Below are positions 51,227 to 64,000 of a stretch of 64,000 nucleotides of DNA, piece after piece. The number at the start of each line of letters is the position of its first letter. Within the stretch, counting starts at the first letter, position 1. The position numbers were made by a program, and so were the translations under genes. The stretch covers positions 8,014,036-8,078,035 of the forward strand of contig JAQFVV010006231.1 of NCBI GenBank assembly GCA_028023455.1, in the 5' to 3' direction. The notes under the pieces were generated by a model. That model was given only the letters and a program-made list of their open reading frames with translations. It had not been told where the DNA came from and did not search any database. This DNA comes from Epiperipatus broadwayi. Taxonomy: Eukaryota > Onychophora > Udeonychophora > Euonychophora > Peripatidae.

Positions 51227-54200
51227 GAACCCATTCTTAAATTTGAACCATAGTCTAAATTTAAAATATTTTTTGTTACTATAATATTTTTGCGTAGGTG
51301 TTGACAGTTGCGATATATGCAACAGTTTGATTAATTCATTATTAATAAATTGTTAATTTTTTTTTTATTTATTAATTCATTTAGTTTGTTTTTGTAATTC
51401 AATCCAAATATATCAGTTTTTTATGCACATATGCTAGTTAATATCTGCAGCTCTGAGAAATCATGTAATTCACTGGGATGACGATACTAATTGACGATGG
51501 GCATTCATTTAAAAACTTTTCCAAAAATAAACTTTTTTTTTTAGGAGATTTAGCTCTTTTGAGTTTCTTTTTATTGAAATTGAAATACTTTTGGGAGTAC
51601 TTGTATTTTTAAATTATAAATCATCATCATCACATTGGTTAATATTATATATTTTTAATTTAAATTTTATTAACCATTTAACTTATTATTTATTTGAACC
51701 AAAGTTTACAGTACGCATTTTGAAGATCTCATTATATATGTCTATATCTTTGATTGTATGTAATTGGTATCCAGATTCAAACCCATCTTTCATTTAATAT
51801 AAATATAAATACAGTATAGGAAAAGATACTGTTACAATATATAAATATTTTTTTATTAGCTGTCACTCATAAGCAAATAGATTCTTTATTGAAAGAAATA
51901 TTTGTAAATATATATGTATGTGTGTGTGACCTCATCTCATCAGCAGCTACTCATAGAATAATATAACTATTATAATTTCAAAAATATATTATGTGTTTGA
52001 TTAATTAATATGCATATTCATGCCTACTCTTTTTTAAAATATTATTTTAACTATTTTATCCTAAATAAAGTAAAAATGTTTAATTAGAATGCAAAAGAAT
52101 TTGAATAATCATAACAAGAAAATGTTTATTCACATAAATAAACTGTTCATTGTTCTCTTGGATATGCAATTGCTTACCTTTCTTATATATAAAGACAGAT
52201 TGGTCTGTCATCTCACCACACCTTGTCAACAAGTCATGAAGAAAACTAATGAATATTATAATTGTTCTTAGATAATGATTGTCTATTTTTCACAATTATC
52301 AGTTATGTATGCTTTTAAATCCATAACATTTGAGTCAGAGAAGATCGAACTGCTGTTGTTAGCCATGTCAGTATTTTCTGCTAACTATTTTCTGTTTGAA
52401 TTTTATTTTCAATTATTTGTCAATTATATATACATTTGAATTTCATTAGAAATAAAAGTTATATATTTATAAATGTGACAATCTAATTTATTGATATAAA
52501 TATATAATCCCAATTATTTCATGTTTTATTCAATGATGCTTAAATCTTAGTAAACTATACATCATATTATTGAAAATTAAATAGGCTTAAAACAATATAT
52601 CTCTAATTGAAAACAAAAACTAAAAAATTATAAATAAAATAAATATTTATGCACAGAATGTTATAGAAAACATAATATAAAGTTGGATATAAAAAAAATA
52701 AATACTAAATATTTGCATAACTTTGCACTGAAATATTTGTTCTATTCATTTTAAAATACAAGTAAAAATGAATATATATAGATAGATGCATGTGCGTAAT
52801 ATTTAGAATATCATTGCAGCTATTATTTATAACTATTGAGAAAGAAGCGTTTATTAAAAAAAAATAAAGATAAGACATTTTTTATTATCAAAATCGGAAA
52901 TGTATCCATATTGCTTTTTTAGATTGTTTTTATAACTGGAAAACCTATATAATATTTTCTTTGTATAATATTTTGAACATTATATGTTTTCATGCCATTG
53001 AAACATCATTAAAATATTTTTAAAGCTTTTATATTTCCAATACATATTTATATCATAAAGAACAAAGTAATATACCACTGGATGAGAATCAAAGCCATTG
53101 ACAATAATGTTTTATTTTGTTAAATTTCTCTATTATTTTCTAAATCATATATATTTGATTAAAAAAAGAAATATTTTATCAAGCCAATTTGTATAATGAA
53201 TTTTATATTGGCTTTTTAAATATAGAAAGAACAAAAAGATGATAATTAAAGGACAAAACAGGAATGAATAACAGGGCTGAGATAATAAATAGTTCTGGTT
53301 GGTAAATTATAACCCTCTTTGTACAAGATATATATATATATTTGCTTTTAACGATTTCTATGTTTGCAATTAGAGCATTGTAGATTTTAATAATGCAGTA
53401 GCAATAATAATAATAATAAATGGTAATAAGTTCAATAATGCGTTTGAATTTACCATTAAAATCTTACTTTTAATTATATATATATTAAAAGTCTGTAATA
53501 ACTAAATCCCATATTTATTATTACCACAATATTTTTTTTTTCTTTTCGCAAAAGCCTATTGTCGATTTTTACATTAGATATTTTATATGTGATATCTTTA
53601 TTCATTAATAGAAGTATAATCTTCCATTATTATTAAACTTTTTTTTTCCATCTACGTTTTTTAAATCTTCATTGTCAACATAATATATGTTTGAATAATT
53701 ATCAATTTTGATTTTTTGGATTATTAAAATCAGAACAAATCTGTTTTCATTATCATTAAAATAGAATGATAATGTGTGTTGTTTTTTCATTACCATATAT
53801 GACTGTAATCTCATCATATTTTTATATATGTTACATTATTATTATTTTTTTTACATGTTTTGTCACTTTATACAAATAAATGTGTAGTTTTTTTTATTCT
53901 ACAAATTTTCATAGTTTTTTAAAACATGTTCACTATCCTTGACACCTTATTGAATTTTTTAAAATACTGGCCTGAGACACAATTTTTACAATAACTTCAG
54001 TTTTAATTATGTTAGAGCAAAAACAATTACATTGCTAGAAACTAGAAAAACTAAGGAAAACAATAAGCATAAAATAAATAGTGATAACTATATAATAAAA
54101 AAAAAGGAAAAAAGAAATTTTCACATCCAAAATAATTATTATTTTATTGTTTGTTCATAATTTGGAAATTAAAATTCATATTACATCTTCAGTGATAATT

Positions 54201-55070
54201 TTTTTTTTATTCCTCACAAAATTATCTTTCAAACCATATATAATACTTCTTACCTGAGATAATTCATAGCTTCAGAATCTCCAAAATAAGTTGCAAATGA
54301 ATTCATTTTTATCTTGTACCCCAAAGGTGACAAATCTCAAAGGCGTCTATAAGAAAAAGATTCATCCTAATAAAAGATACAAAACAAATCCTTTTCAGAA
54401 GATGGATATGCATTTGTCATCATAGCAATTGGCTTCTTCTCTATCTAAAACTAGAAATTGTAAGTTACTGTCTGTATTACTGATAAAATGAGTTTCATCC
54501 CTTCATTTTATATTTTTTGTGTACATCAGTGATGTTTATATTCTTTATGCACATCAGTGATGCTATCTTGTTATATTTAATGTCCCACAGAGATATAATT
54601 TATTTGCATATAACTCATTTGCTAGCTATAGAATTGAAAATAATGTGGTGCAAGATGTGGCAAAACTACTGACTCCACATGAGTACCAAGGCATAGGCAA
54701 AAATCAGAATTTGATTTTTTGTCTACATACAATTTCATGTGGTATATACATAACTATTGTGGTTATCTCCACACACCATTTGAAATCTTTCTTTGTTGGT
54801 TTTAAGTGTTTTTATTTTCCGATGCCCAGTAATTTTGTGATTGCTTTGTCAACTGCAAAATGTCTGTATATTTTAATCAGTCTTAAAATTTACATTGTAT
54901 TGCTCTATAATACCTTAATTTTATATATATTTAGACATTACTTGTTATATAAACACAAACCTATAATTGCAAACACAAACACAGTAATATAAATATAAAC
55001 ATAGTAATAAATTATTAAATCTTTTGAGAATCATTATGTCTAGAAAATAAGATTGTCTAAACTTAGATCT
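51227..55070. other. AT-rich non-coding stretch
   Basis: No gene supported. Contents are (AAT)n at 53401-53418, a short direct duplication of CATCAGTGATG at 54526-54563, and AT runs. The frames at 51591-51797, 53605-53817 and 54645-54992 have no recognisable motif and are hydrophobic or low in complexity. Confidence 0.5.
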
Positions 55071-55351
55071 GAGCCTCAAAATTACATAAACTACTTTTGT
55101 TGTATTTGAATGCAAATGTTTAAATTTATATATATAATAAAGAGTATAAATGATATATAATTTTTATATATTACACAGATACCAATACATACGTAAGCAT
55201 ACCATTTATCAAATAATTTTTAAAAAATTAATTTTAAATATTTAAAAATAAAAAAATTATAATACTTATGACCCGATATTCTAACTCAGAGCCCCAAAAT
55301 TATATAAATTACTTTTGTTGTATTTGAATACAAATGTTTAAATTTATATAT
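55071..55351 (+). repeat. Local direct repeat, 64-bp copies 218 bp apart
   Basis: 55071-55134 and 55289-55351 are near-identical (GAGCC(T/C)CAAAATTA, ACTACTTTTGTTGTATTTGA versus TTACTTTTGTTGTATTTGA). The DNA between them (55136-55288) recurs at 58810-58930. Confidence 0.8.
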
Positions 55352-58300
55352 TGAAACAGTCAGCTTTTCAACCCAACTATTTCACCTACTATATATTATA
55401 TAGTAGTATTCATATATATATAGACACCACCAAACTCTCGTATATATTAATAATAATCTTAAGAAATCCCACCTAAATTTAAATCTAAATAATACAATCT
55501 TGTATGTGTGCATATATGTTTAAGTATCTGCAGAAATATGCATTTATATAGTCATGAAACCAAAATACGCATATATATAAATTGTTAATAATTGCTAAGT
55601 GAAAAGCGAATTGTATGTGTAACTTTAGACTACATATATGCAAGAATATAAATGTTAATAGGATATAAAACATTACGTTTTCTATAATTTTATATATTCA
55701 TTAAATTATATATATTTGAAATTTAATAATTCTGCATATATCGGTAAATTAGAACGGTCAGGTTACATATATAATAAAATGTTTTTCCAAATCTTAGATT
55801 TGTTTTTTTGGCCAGAATGTCGCCAGCATAATTAATCTTTACTGGTATAAGATTAATTAAAATTTATATTTAGAATTAAACTTAGAAAACTGCATAAATT
55901 ACAATTTTTCAATGGTTTTTTTTTTACCTATTTAATATTTGACACAGCAGACTCCCGCTATAACTGGTGATTATCGTACGGGCCAAGAAGATACTTCTAA
56001 GAAAATAAAATAATGAAGGAGAGAGGGGGGAGATAGATATAAAAGCAATAGCAGCCATCTTTAAAAGGGCAATTAAAAAAATATTCTATTCAAGGAGTCA
56101 TCCAATTTATATCTGTAATAAAGTAAATAATTAGCATGTCGGGGTAATAGGCTCGAAATATTGCCTCCCGCCCTGATGAACAGCCATCTAAGATGGAAGA
56201 ACTGGAGCTGACCACCGCAAGAACCTAAAGATGTCCTGCTATGCAAAGAACTTACCAGTAAAGAGAAAGATCAAGATAAGCAATGGTAACTACTCCTTCC
56301 AATCTAAAAACTTCCACTAATTTCAACTTTAAACGCTAGCTTAACCTTAATTTAATGGACATCCTAATCATGTAAATTAAACTTATGTAGATTTTATTTT
56401 GTTATATTTTCAATCTAAAACTTGCCTAAAATTGTAAATGAATTTAATAACTTCATTTAAACCCTAAAAGCTTGCCTGATTTAGATGAGTTAGCTGATTT
56501 AAACTAATCTCTAAATGATTTAAACTGATTTGTTATTTCAAAATCTAAAGTATTCGCATTCAAACACATCTCATTATTAATATGATTTTATGTATTGGTT
56601 TACTCGTAGAAATAATGATTGATTTGGTTACGTACTTATCTTATTTTAGATAATTAAATGCTATTTGTTTCAGTTTGCTAAAACATAGAAATTAAATGTT
56701 TATATAAATTTAGTAATGTATAAAATGCAATAAGCTGTTTTAAAGTGATAATTAAAGTGTTTATGCTAATTTATATATTGTCTTAAGTTAATGATAATAT
56801 TTGCCATCATTAATCTTAGAAATAGCGTTATAAAACTAAATCAATCATATTCTAGCGAACATCGCACAACTTTCATTTAAAATAAACAATTTCGAAATTA
56901 CTCTTACTTGAAATTTTATTATGTTTTAAAATGCATTTCTTGATTAAATCTATGCCAAATTTTATTAATTTGATTATGTTGTATTGTTTATGCTATAAAC
57001 CTTTAAAACCAAGCTTTATTCATAATTAAACTATTGACGAGAATTAAATAAAGATTCTCTCGCATATATATGTCAATTCGCATATATATGTAACGCGTGT
57101 TTATACACAAACTAAAAAGCTCTGTTTTGAAATGGATAAAATATTTTGAATTAAAGATAAATACAAACATAAAATCATTTTAAATAGATTTGCTTTTAAA
57201 GTTAATATTTTAACCAATATATAGTTTTAAAGTGATAAAATGCAGCATAAATTTATAATTCTGTATTTTAATGTCCCCATATGCTGTAATCCTCCTTAAT
57301 TAAATTAAAAGGCCTATATAGATAGCTCTGTAAATTGGATTCATAAACTCCCTTAATAGTATTATTAAGAGCACTATAACATGAACTGATATAGGGTAGT
57401 TTCATGAAGGAAACTTTTAATTTAGCATCTTAATTTAATAAATATGATTATGTAGTCAGTGATGCATATGTGTCCTTATGAAACGCTACGGCATAATCTC
57501 TTGTTGCTGCTTCTTTAATGGTTGCATGTGGTCGCGCTGCACCATTACCCTTAGTTCGGGCAATTATCTTCCTCAGATGTTGGACGAGTTTGCACCTCCA
57601 CATTCTGCATACTTATAATGGAGCATGAGACTCACACAGAGCGTAAGACTCCTATTCACCTATATAAATTGCTCGATCAGCCAGACTAAAATGGCCCCCT
57701 ATACCACAGCAATGAGATCGGTCATAGGGAACCGTTACTTGGTAAAAATCCTGTGAATAAGGCACATATGAGACGCAAAGAAGACTCAGACATATAATTT
57801 CTTTACGCACTAGTATCTGAAGTCTAGCTTCTGTTAATCAGTTCATCTCGCCAATTTAATTATTATTTCAGCATTGATCTGAATTGGAATCCAATTTAAA
57901 TTGCATATTACTGTGTAGAGAATATATTAATTATTCGTGCTAAATAAATTATGTTCTTTACAAAATTTATTATCACTTCCGCTAATATATGGAAAATCTA
58001 AATCCTATTATAGCATAAACTAGGCATAGATAACTATGAGCAAAGTCAAATCGTTATAAATTGGTATTAAGCTCATGCAAAACTAACTATTATTTCATCA
58101 CCTGTGAGTAATAGAGACATATATAGCCAAATAAATAATTAGCTGTATCCTACATACAGTTGCCTGCATGTGATATGAGGCTATATACATATATATGTAG
58201 AAAGGAAATGCACAACCCCCCAACTTAATAATTGTGAAAAAAGTCACTTATAAAACTTATACATCCAAAATTATTACTAATAACGCATCACTTATACGTG

Positions 58301-58809
58301 AATCCCATTATATTGTAAACATCCCGTAATCACCTGCGTGTGAAATCAAAAAAAACTTACTTACTATAATAATGTTTTGAATTATTGTTTATATTGAATT
58401 CATTAAATTAATTTTAAATTCACTCTAGCTTCATGTCTTTGTCTTGCTCACTGACTCACAATTATTTAGTATTTAATAATTATTTCCATTATTTATTAAA
58501 ATCTTATAAATGATTAGTAGTCATAAGTATGCCACATGATACCTATATAGTTGTGATAAATAAAACGCCTGTTGTTCCCAGTCTTTTGTTCTGCTGATGT
58601 GCTACTGCCGGCACGTGAAGAGGAGAAATACTGCTGTGACCTCAACTGTGTCATTTGTAAGGTAGTAAGTCTGTGAGCACTGGTAGAGGAACTAGGGTTA
58701 GGCCAGAGTCGCGGCTTCCACCACCATAAAACTGGTTGGCCTTAGGATGATTTATCAGAGTTCTAGATTTTGTTTCGCAAATGTATATATTTGACTGTTA
58801 CAATATATA
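55352..58809. other. Unclassified insert-like region between direct repeats
   Basis: Flanked by related direct repeats (55136-55288 and 58810-58930). Contains patches of higher G+C: 55945-55990, 56140-56290 (CGGGGTAATAGGCTCG), 57478-57840 and 58565-58745. In 57478-57618 there is a 46-codon frame (MKRYGIISCCCFFNGC at its start) with no family I know; a TATATAA lies at 57661. No RT, integrase or transposase motif was seen. It could be an old LTR retroelement or a non-coding host gene; I cannot decide. Confidence 0.35.
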
Positions 58810-58930
58810 ATAAATAACATAAATGATATATACAAATGCAAACATACCATTAATTTATCAAATAATTTTAAAAAATTTACTATTCAAATAATTAAAAATA
58901 AAATTTTACTTACGACCTGATATTCTAATT
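58810..58930 (+). repeat. Right copy of the 55.14-kb repeat
   Basis: Direct copy of 55136-55288: TAAATGATATATA, AAGCATACCAT/AAACATACCAT, TTATCAAATAATTTTAAAAA, then ACTTATGACCCGATATTCTA versus ACTTACGACCTGATATTCTA. Similarity stops a few bases after. Confidence 0.7.
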
Positions 58931-59529
58931 ACATTTTAAAGACCTTGAAATGCAAATTTTATCGGCACCTTTTTAATCCATTTTTGTAAGCTCTTTGGCC
59001 ATTTAAAAATTTCTGCCTTTATCTTCTCCATGAAAAATAGTAATCTTAGCAAAAAATAAAAAAGTTAAATGAAGATACAAATAAAAATATTAATTAAAAA
59101 AATCAATTTTTTTTGGATTTCAACATATGTCATTCAAAAGATAATTGATAAACGAAACAATGCTGCAATTTCTGTTGACTTCATGCTTGTAGTTTTTACA
59201 TCATTTTAAAAAGAACACAAATTTTCAATGACGCACCACCACAGCGCTGCATTACCACTATAAACAGTGAAGCAGTTGACATATCAGCAAATTTTTTTTT
59301 GTAACAAAACATAACATCTAATGTCGATATATTATTAATGCTGATTTGTTTTCTAACTATAGTATCTTAATAATTATTAAATTGTTTTATTGTTTAGCCG
59401 TTCATAAAAAGTTTAAGTGATGAAAGTGCTAGAACTGAAACTGATGTGAGAACTTTTCTCCAGAATCTGACATTTTGTCACTGCACTACATCACACAAGA
59501 AAATAGTAGTATTCATAAATGCATTAATG
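58931..59529. other. Non-coding stretch
   Basis: No gene or repeat recognised. Confidence 0.45.
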
Positions 59530-60247
59530 CAGGGGTGGGCAAACTATGGCCCACAGGTCATCTGTGGCCCCTGGTGTGCATTTGTGAACCCACTCATAAG
59601 TTAAGAGATGTCATATATATTATTGTACAGATTTATATATAGATAAAAAATACCTATTGTGATAGCTTCCAATTAATAATTGACATATATATATATATGT
59701 CAATTATATATATATGTTTCTTTAAAATAAACTAATATTGCATTTGGTGCCTGTATATATTTTTGTCTTTTAAGAATAAAATAAAATTCAATTTGTAAAT
59801 GTGTGAATATTTTCAAATCAATGAAACTAATTTTTAAAAAATTGTTTATAAGCGCCTGTTTTTTTAAAATTGGAAAATAAACTTTGGCCAAAAAATGTTT
59901 GTACTGTTTGTTTCCACATATATTTGAACAAACATTCTCATGTATGAGTATAAACAAATCAAAGAATAGGTCTGTTTTGTCAGATTTAAATGTAATTTTA
60001 CAAATAGGTACTAGTATTGTCAATCCGAATTACTCAGTTTAGAGCAGAATTGCAGATAATAACATAAATCTCATTAATAAGAAAATAAAATATTTTTATA
60101 TATTTTTGTGATATATCTAAACATATTTAATAAATTTGTATGAAAATTATGTTTTCAAATAATATTTCTATTTATGTTACTTGTAGCCCGCTAGATGTGT
60201 TACGAAAGATAATATGGCTCTCAGCAAAAAAAGTTTGCCCACTCCTG
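59530..60247. mobile_element. Non-autonomous hAT (Charlie-type) transposon, about 718 bp
   Basis: The left terminus CAGGGGTGGGCAAACT and the inverse of the right terminus CAGGAGTGGGCAAACT differ at one of 16 positions, and they match the known hAT/Charlie terminal consensus. Subterminal GGCCC motifs (TATGGCCCACAGG, TGTGGCCCC; right end TAGCCCGC and ATATGGCTC) are also typical. The flanking 8-mers CATTAATG and TCCTAATG agree at the last five positions, a decayed 8-bp duplication. The interior is AT-rich; the opposite-strand frame at 59700-60023 shows no hAT transposase residues. Confidence 0.85.
59671..59705. repeat. AT-rich palindrome
   Basis: AATTGACATATATATATATA is followed by its inverse ending GTCAATT, giving a perfect cruciform-prone palindrome inside the hAT element. 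Confidence 0.8.
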
Positions 60248-63200
60248 TCCTAATGAATGACTTGCAAGATAATATCCCTTTGCAAAAAAATTAATAGGGG
60301 ATCGATCTTCTTCCTGTTCAAATATTAATATATCATTATAATCCTGAAAAGGATCTTTGTTTGCAGAACATCTGTACATAAAGTGATTTCTTCTTCACAA
60401 TACGCAGGAATACCAAAATCAAGTCATGAAAGAAAGAAATTACATAAAATCCACTCAACAGTGTGGCAGACACTTAGACAGGATTGAACATTTTATAAAT
60501 GTGGTATATTAGATTCTGTTTATTTTTTCCCATGGGATCTTTTATCTTCTAACTAATAATTTTTTTATATTCATTTACTGATTACTATTGGATGGGTGGT
60601 AAGTTTATTTATTGAAAGAAGAATCTTAATTCTTTCTATAACCAGAGCAAATTTCAAGATTCAGTTGACCCATGTTGAACTGTAACGTATTAGTTTTCCA
60701 AGTGAATGTAGCACCATGAGTTAGTTCCTGAATATATTTTCTAATGCAAAAACATATTTACCAGAAAAATGAAATCTCTTGGAATTCATTCAGCAATTTT
60801 GATTTGCTAATATTATTACTAATATTATCTCTGCATTTTTATTGTTTATACCTACTTGATTGTTTATACTTACTTGTTGTATTCATTATTATTATTTTTT
60901 ATATTTTATTTTACAATTGCTATTAAAAAAATCAGTTTAATATAATGAATGTTAAAATTATTGTGTAATATATATGTATTGGCTGAATGTGAGTTGTTTA
61001 CTAAAAAGATAGACATTTAATAAATGTGCAACTAAATCTTAACCATGAAAATAAAACAAAATACATTTATAAAAATATATTTTAGAAATTTTTGGGCTGG
61101 ATTAGTGTGTTTTGAAAAATGTGAACATAGAAGCCAGTTCAATTGGTATTATTTTTTATAATTTACAATTTCAGAGATTTGCAATTACATAAATTTAAAT
61201 TTTAATTCAAATTGTTCTATAGAATGCCTTTTCAAATATTATTTTGCAATATTTCAGTAATATTTAACATTATCATACACACATACATGCTCATATAAAA
61301 ATAAAGTGAGAGTGAAAGAAAGAATGTGCTCATCATCAGCAACAATCATTTGCACTAAGTTTAATATGAAATCTGGCTTGTGCAAATTATCTTGCATAGT
61401 AAAAGTAGCTGACTGAAAATGTAAAATTTCATAGATTGATTTTGTGAAGGAAAAAAAAAACTTAATTTAGTTATTTGAATAATAATGTAATGTCCTTGTT
61501 GCTTTAATGCATGAATGCCACTAGATTTCCCAAGCAATTAACCATAATATTGTTAGTAGTACGAAAGTTAACTAAATTTGAAGTATTCTTTTTGTCATTT
61601 TAAGAAACAATTTATTGATTATTAGTAACATTCACCCCCTTTTATACTTTTTTTTAAATTATGAGCATTGTAATAATTTAAATTTATGATATGTTTTCCC
61701 CCCACTTTTTTTAATTTTTAAGTATGTAAATTATCCATATTGATGATATTTTTAATTATGGAACTAAAGGAATTTGTAACATGCATGTCATTTTTCTGTA
61801 TACTTAAGGTAAATATCTACACACTGATATATATTAACATTGGAATTAAGTCTAAAGCTTTTAAAATACCCATTATATAAAAAAAATAAAAGCTGTAGCT
61901 TTACTTTTGGCATAACTGCTATTGCAAAATAAATTCCAATATTTTATTTATTTATTTATTTATTATATAATATTTCATCTTATATTATAATAATACTGTG
62001 ATATATAACTTTCATAATAATAGTATTAAGAACAATTTGAATTTAAAATATAAAATACATTAATGGATTACTTCAGAATAAATAAAATGAAATCAAAATA
62101 AAGTTTATTTTGTTTTAAAAAAAATTATAGCAAAATGCTTGGTCTGAATTACAATACTATATAGAGCCCAAGATTTTGATAATTCACAGAAAAAAAAAAA
62201 GAAAGTAGAATATTAAAATTCTTTTGACAGGCATTTATAAAGAAAATAATTGAAAAAATAAAATTAGTAGAAATAATGAAGTGCTGGATTATGATTAGTA
62301 TATAGAGTACTCAAGATAATTGTGAAGTTAGTCTTAAAAGAAACTGTGAAGACTGTTCATAGAAAAGAAATAATGAGAAAACATCAAATGAGATTATAAG
62401 CTGATTTGATGAGATACGAAACAGAATAAAACTATGTTTAAGATGTGTTATGTTTTTAATATCTAGTAGAACATATATAGTACATGATAATTACACATTA
62501 AATTTAACATACTGTTATATATTGTGGTGGTGCAAACTGATTGTTTACTCAATTTTTCTTGACAATCACAGAAATTTAATAACCTATACAAGGGTGTCAC
62601 TATGGCGGATTGCCTAGCACTAGACCAAGATGATTCTTCCCAGGTCATAGTATTTATGTATTTAGTTGGTTATATGATTATTAAACCCAAAGTAACTGAT
62701 ACCAGACAAATACACTTTTGTCAACAATTCTAAAACAGAATATATTGATTGGAAATAACCAAAATGAATTCAGATAAATGCATGAGAAAATTTTATTTAA
62801 GAATAACCTTTATTAAGCCTTTCACAGTTTGCACTCAGTATGAATTCAGACATGATCTTTAAATTGCTTTCTAATTAGCTTTCTTTCCTATTCCTGCTAT
62901 ATAACCATGCATTGAATAACATTGATATCTTGTTTCTACCTTAAGGATATATGCTCAACAACAACCGATGGATTGGTGCAAACCCAAGTTTACCATTGAA
63001 ATCCCACCCAAATAGAATTGCTAATAATAAGCATATATATATATATTAGTGAGCAGATAATTTTGTTTATGCCCAAAACCTCTATTTTGACTTAAAATGT
63101 TATTTAATTTTAACTAATGACAATAATATGACCATAAATATCTTCATGTCTTTATGACTGCATTATTCTTTTACATTTCTATTTAAATCTGACTATTCCA

Positions 63201-64000
63201 CATCTTAATTAAGATTGATCTGAACCTTGTCATATGATACTCACACTTGTATAATCATCAAGGGTACACAAAGAACATTAATAATAAAGTGAAATGTTAA
63301 ACATGCCAATCATTCTAGCACCAAAGATATAAATAAGATATTTAAGTACACATTACACTATTATTGAGAGGTTATACCCTGGCTTATAGTTCATTAAATT
63401 TAAACAGTCATAAAGTTCAATGGTTTTAAGACAACAGTTTATATTTACTTGTTTTCTTTAATGCATTGTCAAAAATGCTGAAGTTGGTGTCGACCATCCG
63501 ATTCAAATGAAAATATGGCTATCAGAATGCCTCAACCATTCTATGCTGCACTTATCCACATTTGAATTAATTTTTCTAATTGTTGAGTCCTGGAGATAAT
63601 TTGGCTGGTTCTTTTCTTTTACCCTATTATGGCTTCAACTAGCTTGTCAGCCTCCATCATTCTACATACAATAAATTCCTCAATGACATTTAGGGAAAGC
63701 ATTAGTAGAGAATCCCCCCTGGAGAGATTTCAAATACTCTAGCCAGCCAATATTTTAGCTTTCTTTCTTAACTGTTCTTCACAACTCTACTTCCTCTAGC
63801 TTAATTTTTTCCAAAAAAAAAACAAAAATGAGTTTGTCCAATTTATAGTCTTTTCTTTTTTGATTTTTATCTCACCCCATTTCATTTCCAATCATCTTTC
63901 CATTTAATTTGTTTTTGCACTTTCTGGCAATTTTTGTAAACTGTTGCAAATGAAAGTTTTTATTCTTTTGTTTCATACTTTTGTTGGTGGAATTTTTTAT
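60248..64000. other. AT-rich non-coding stretch
   Basis: No gene supported. Contains a (TTTA) microsatellite at about 61948-61968 and an AT run at 63032-63046. The end 63480-63780 is somewhat richer in G+C but shows no recognised motif. The frames at 60744-60926 and 62463-62648 are chance-like. Confidence 0.45.

Noticed and set aside
54645-54992. 115-codon open frame with hydrophobic runs
   Set aside because: No signal for a known membrane family, no splice or codon-bias support, and flanking DNA is similar in composition.

Overview
The window looks like nuclear DNA of an invertebrate animal. It is about three quarters A+T by eye, has no bacterial-style gene packing, and is dominated by decayed transposable elements of animal type (RTE/BovB-like and CR1/Jockey-like LINEs, a Penelope-like element, hAT and other inverted-repeat transposons). 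The only host coding sequence I can defend is one 105-bp exon with good splice sites (38782-38886, + strand). It encodes a piece of the metazoan KIAA0930/DUF2045 family. The rest reads as intron or intergenic DNA. The sequence does not fix the phylum; a mollusc such as a cephalopod, or an arthropod, would both fit.

Layout. 1-1650 is the 5' half (endonuclease and start of the reverse transcriptase) of an RTE-like LINE. 1885-3850 is a Penelope-like (PLE) cluster: one LTR-like unit on the - strand, two tandem units on the + strand, then an ORF remnant with the end of the RT and a GIY-YIG domain. 3985-4795 is the 3' half of an RTE-like LINE, so the PLE cluster probably split one LINE. 7423-9981 is an inverted-repeat element with 107-bp tandem repeats, into which another RTE-like LINE 3' end (8364-9205) is nested. 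20981-21165, 39245-39612 and 42533-43111 hold further short relatives of the PLE terminal unit; two have clear 12-13 bp target duplications. 25724-26576, 31778-31960, 37735-38243, 49817-51226 and 59530-60247 are inverted-repeat transposons or MITEs. 34060-36570 is a CR1/Jockey-like LINE relic. Two collinear diverged segments (around 33.5-37.0 kb and 44.8-47.9 kb) are ancient duplicates or copies of one large repeat. 55.07-58.93 kb has direct repeats around a stretch with several patches of higher G+C.

Most interesting system: the PLE terminal unit contains a type I hammerhead ribozyme core (CTGATGA, short helix II, GAAAC, helix III of about two pairs, cleavage-site TC). It is present four times (two on +, two on -). 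Small foldback derivatives of the same unit sit between exact target-site duplications, so the unit has moved without its ORF. This matches the published link between Penelope-like elements and hammerhead motifs and suggests a small non-autonomous, possibly ribozyme-processed, mobile family here.

No tRNA, rRNA, CRISPR or intact host gene was found. Most open frames of 60-115 codons are chance frames in AT-rich DNA.
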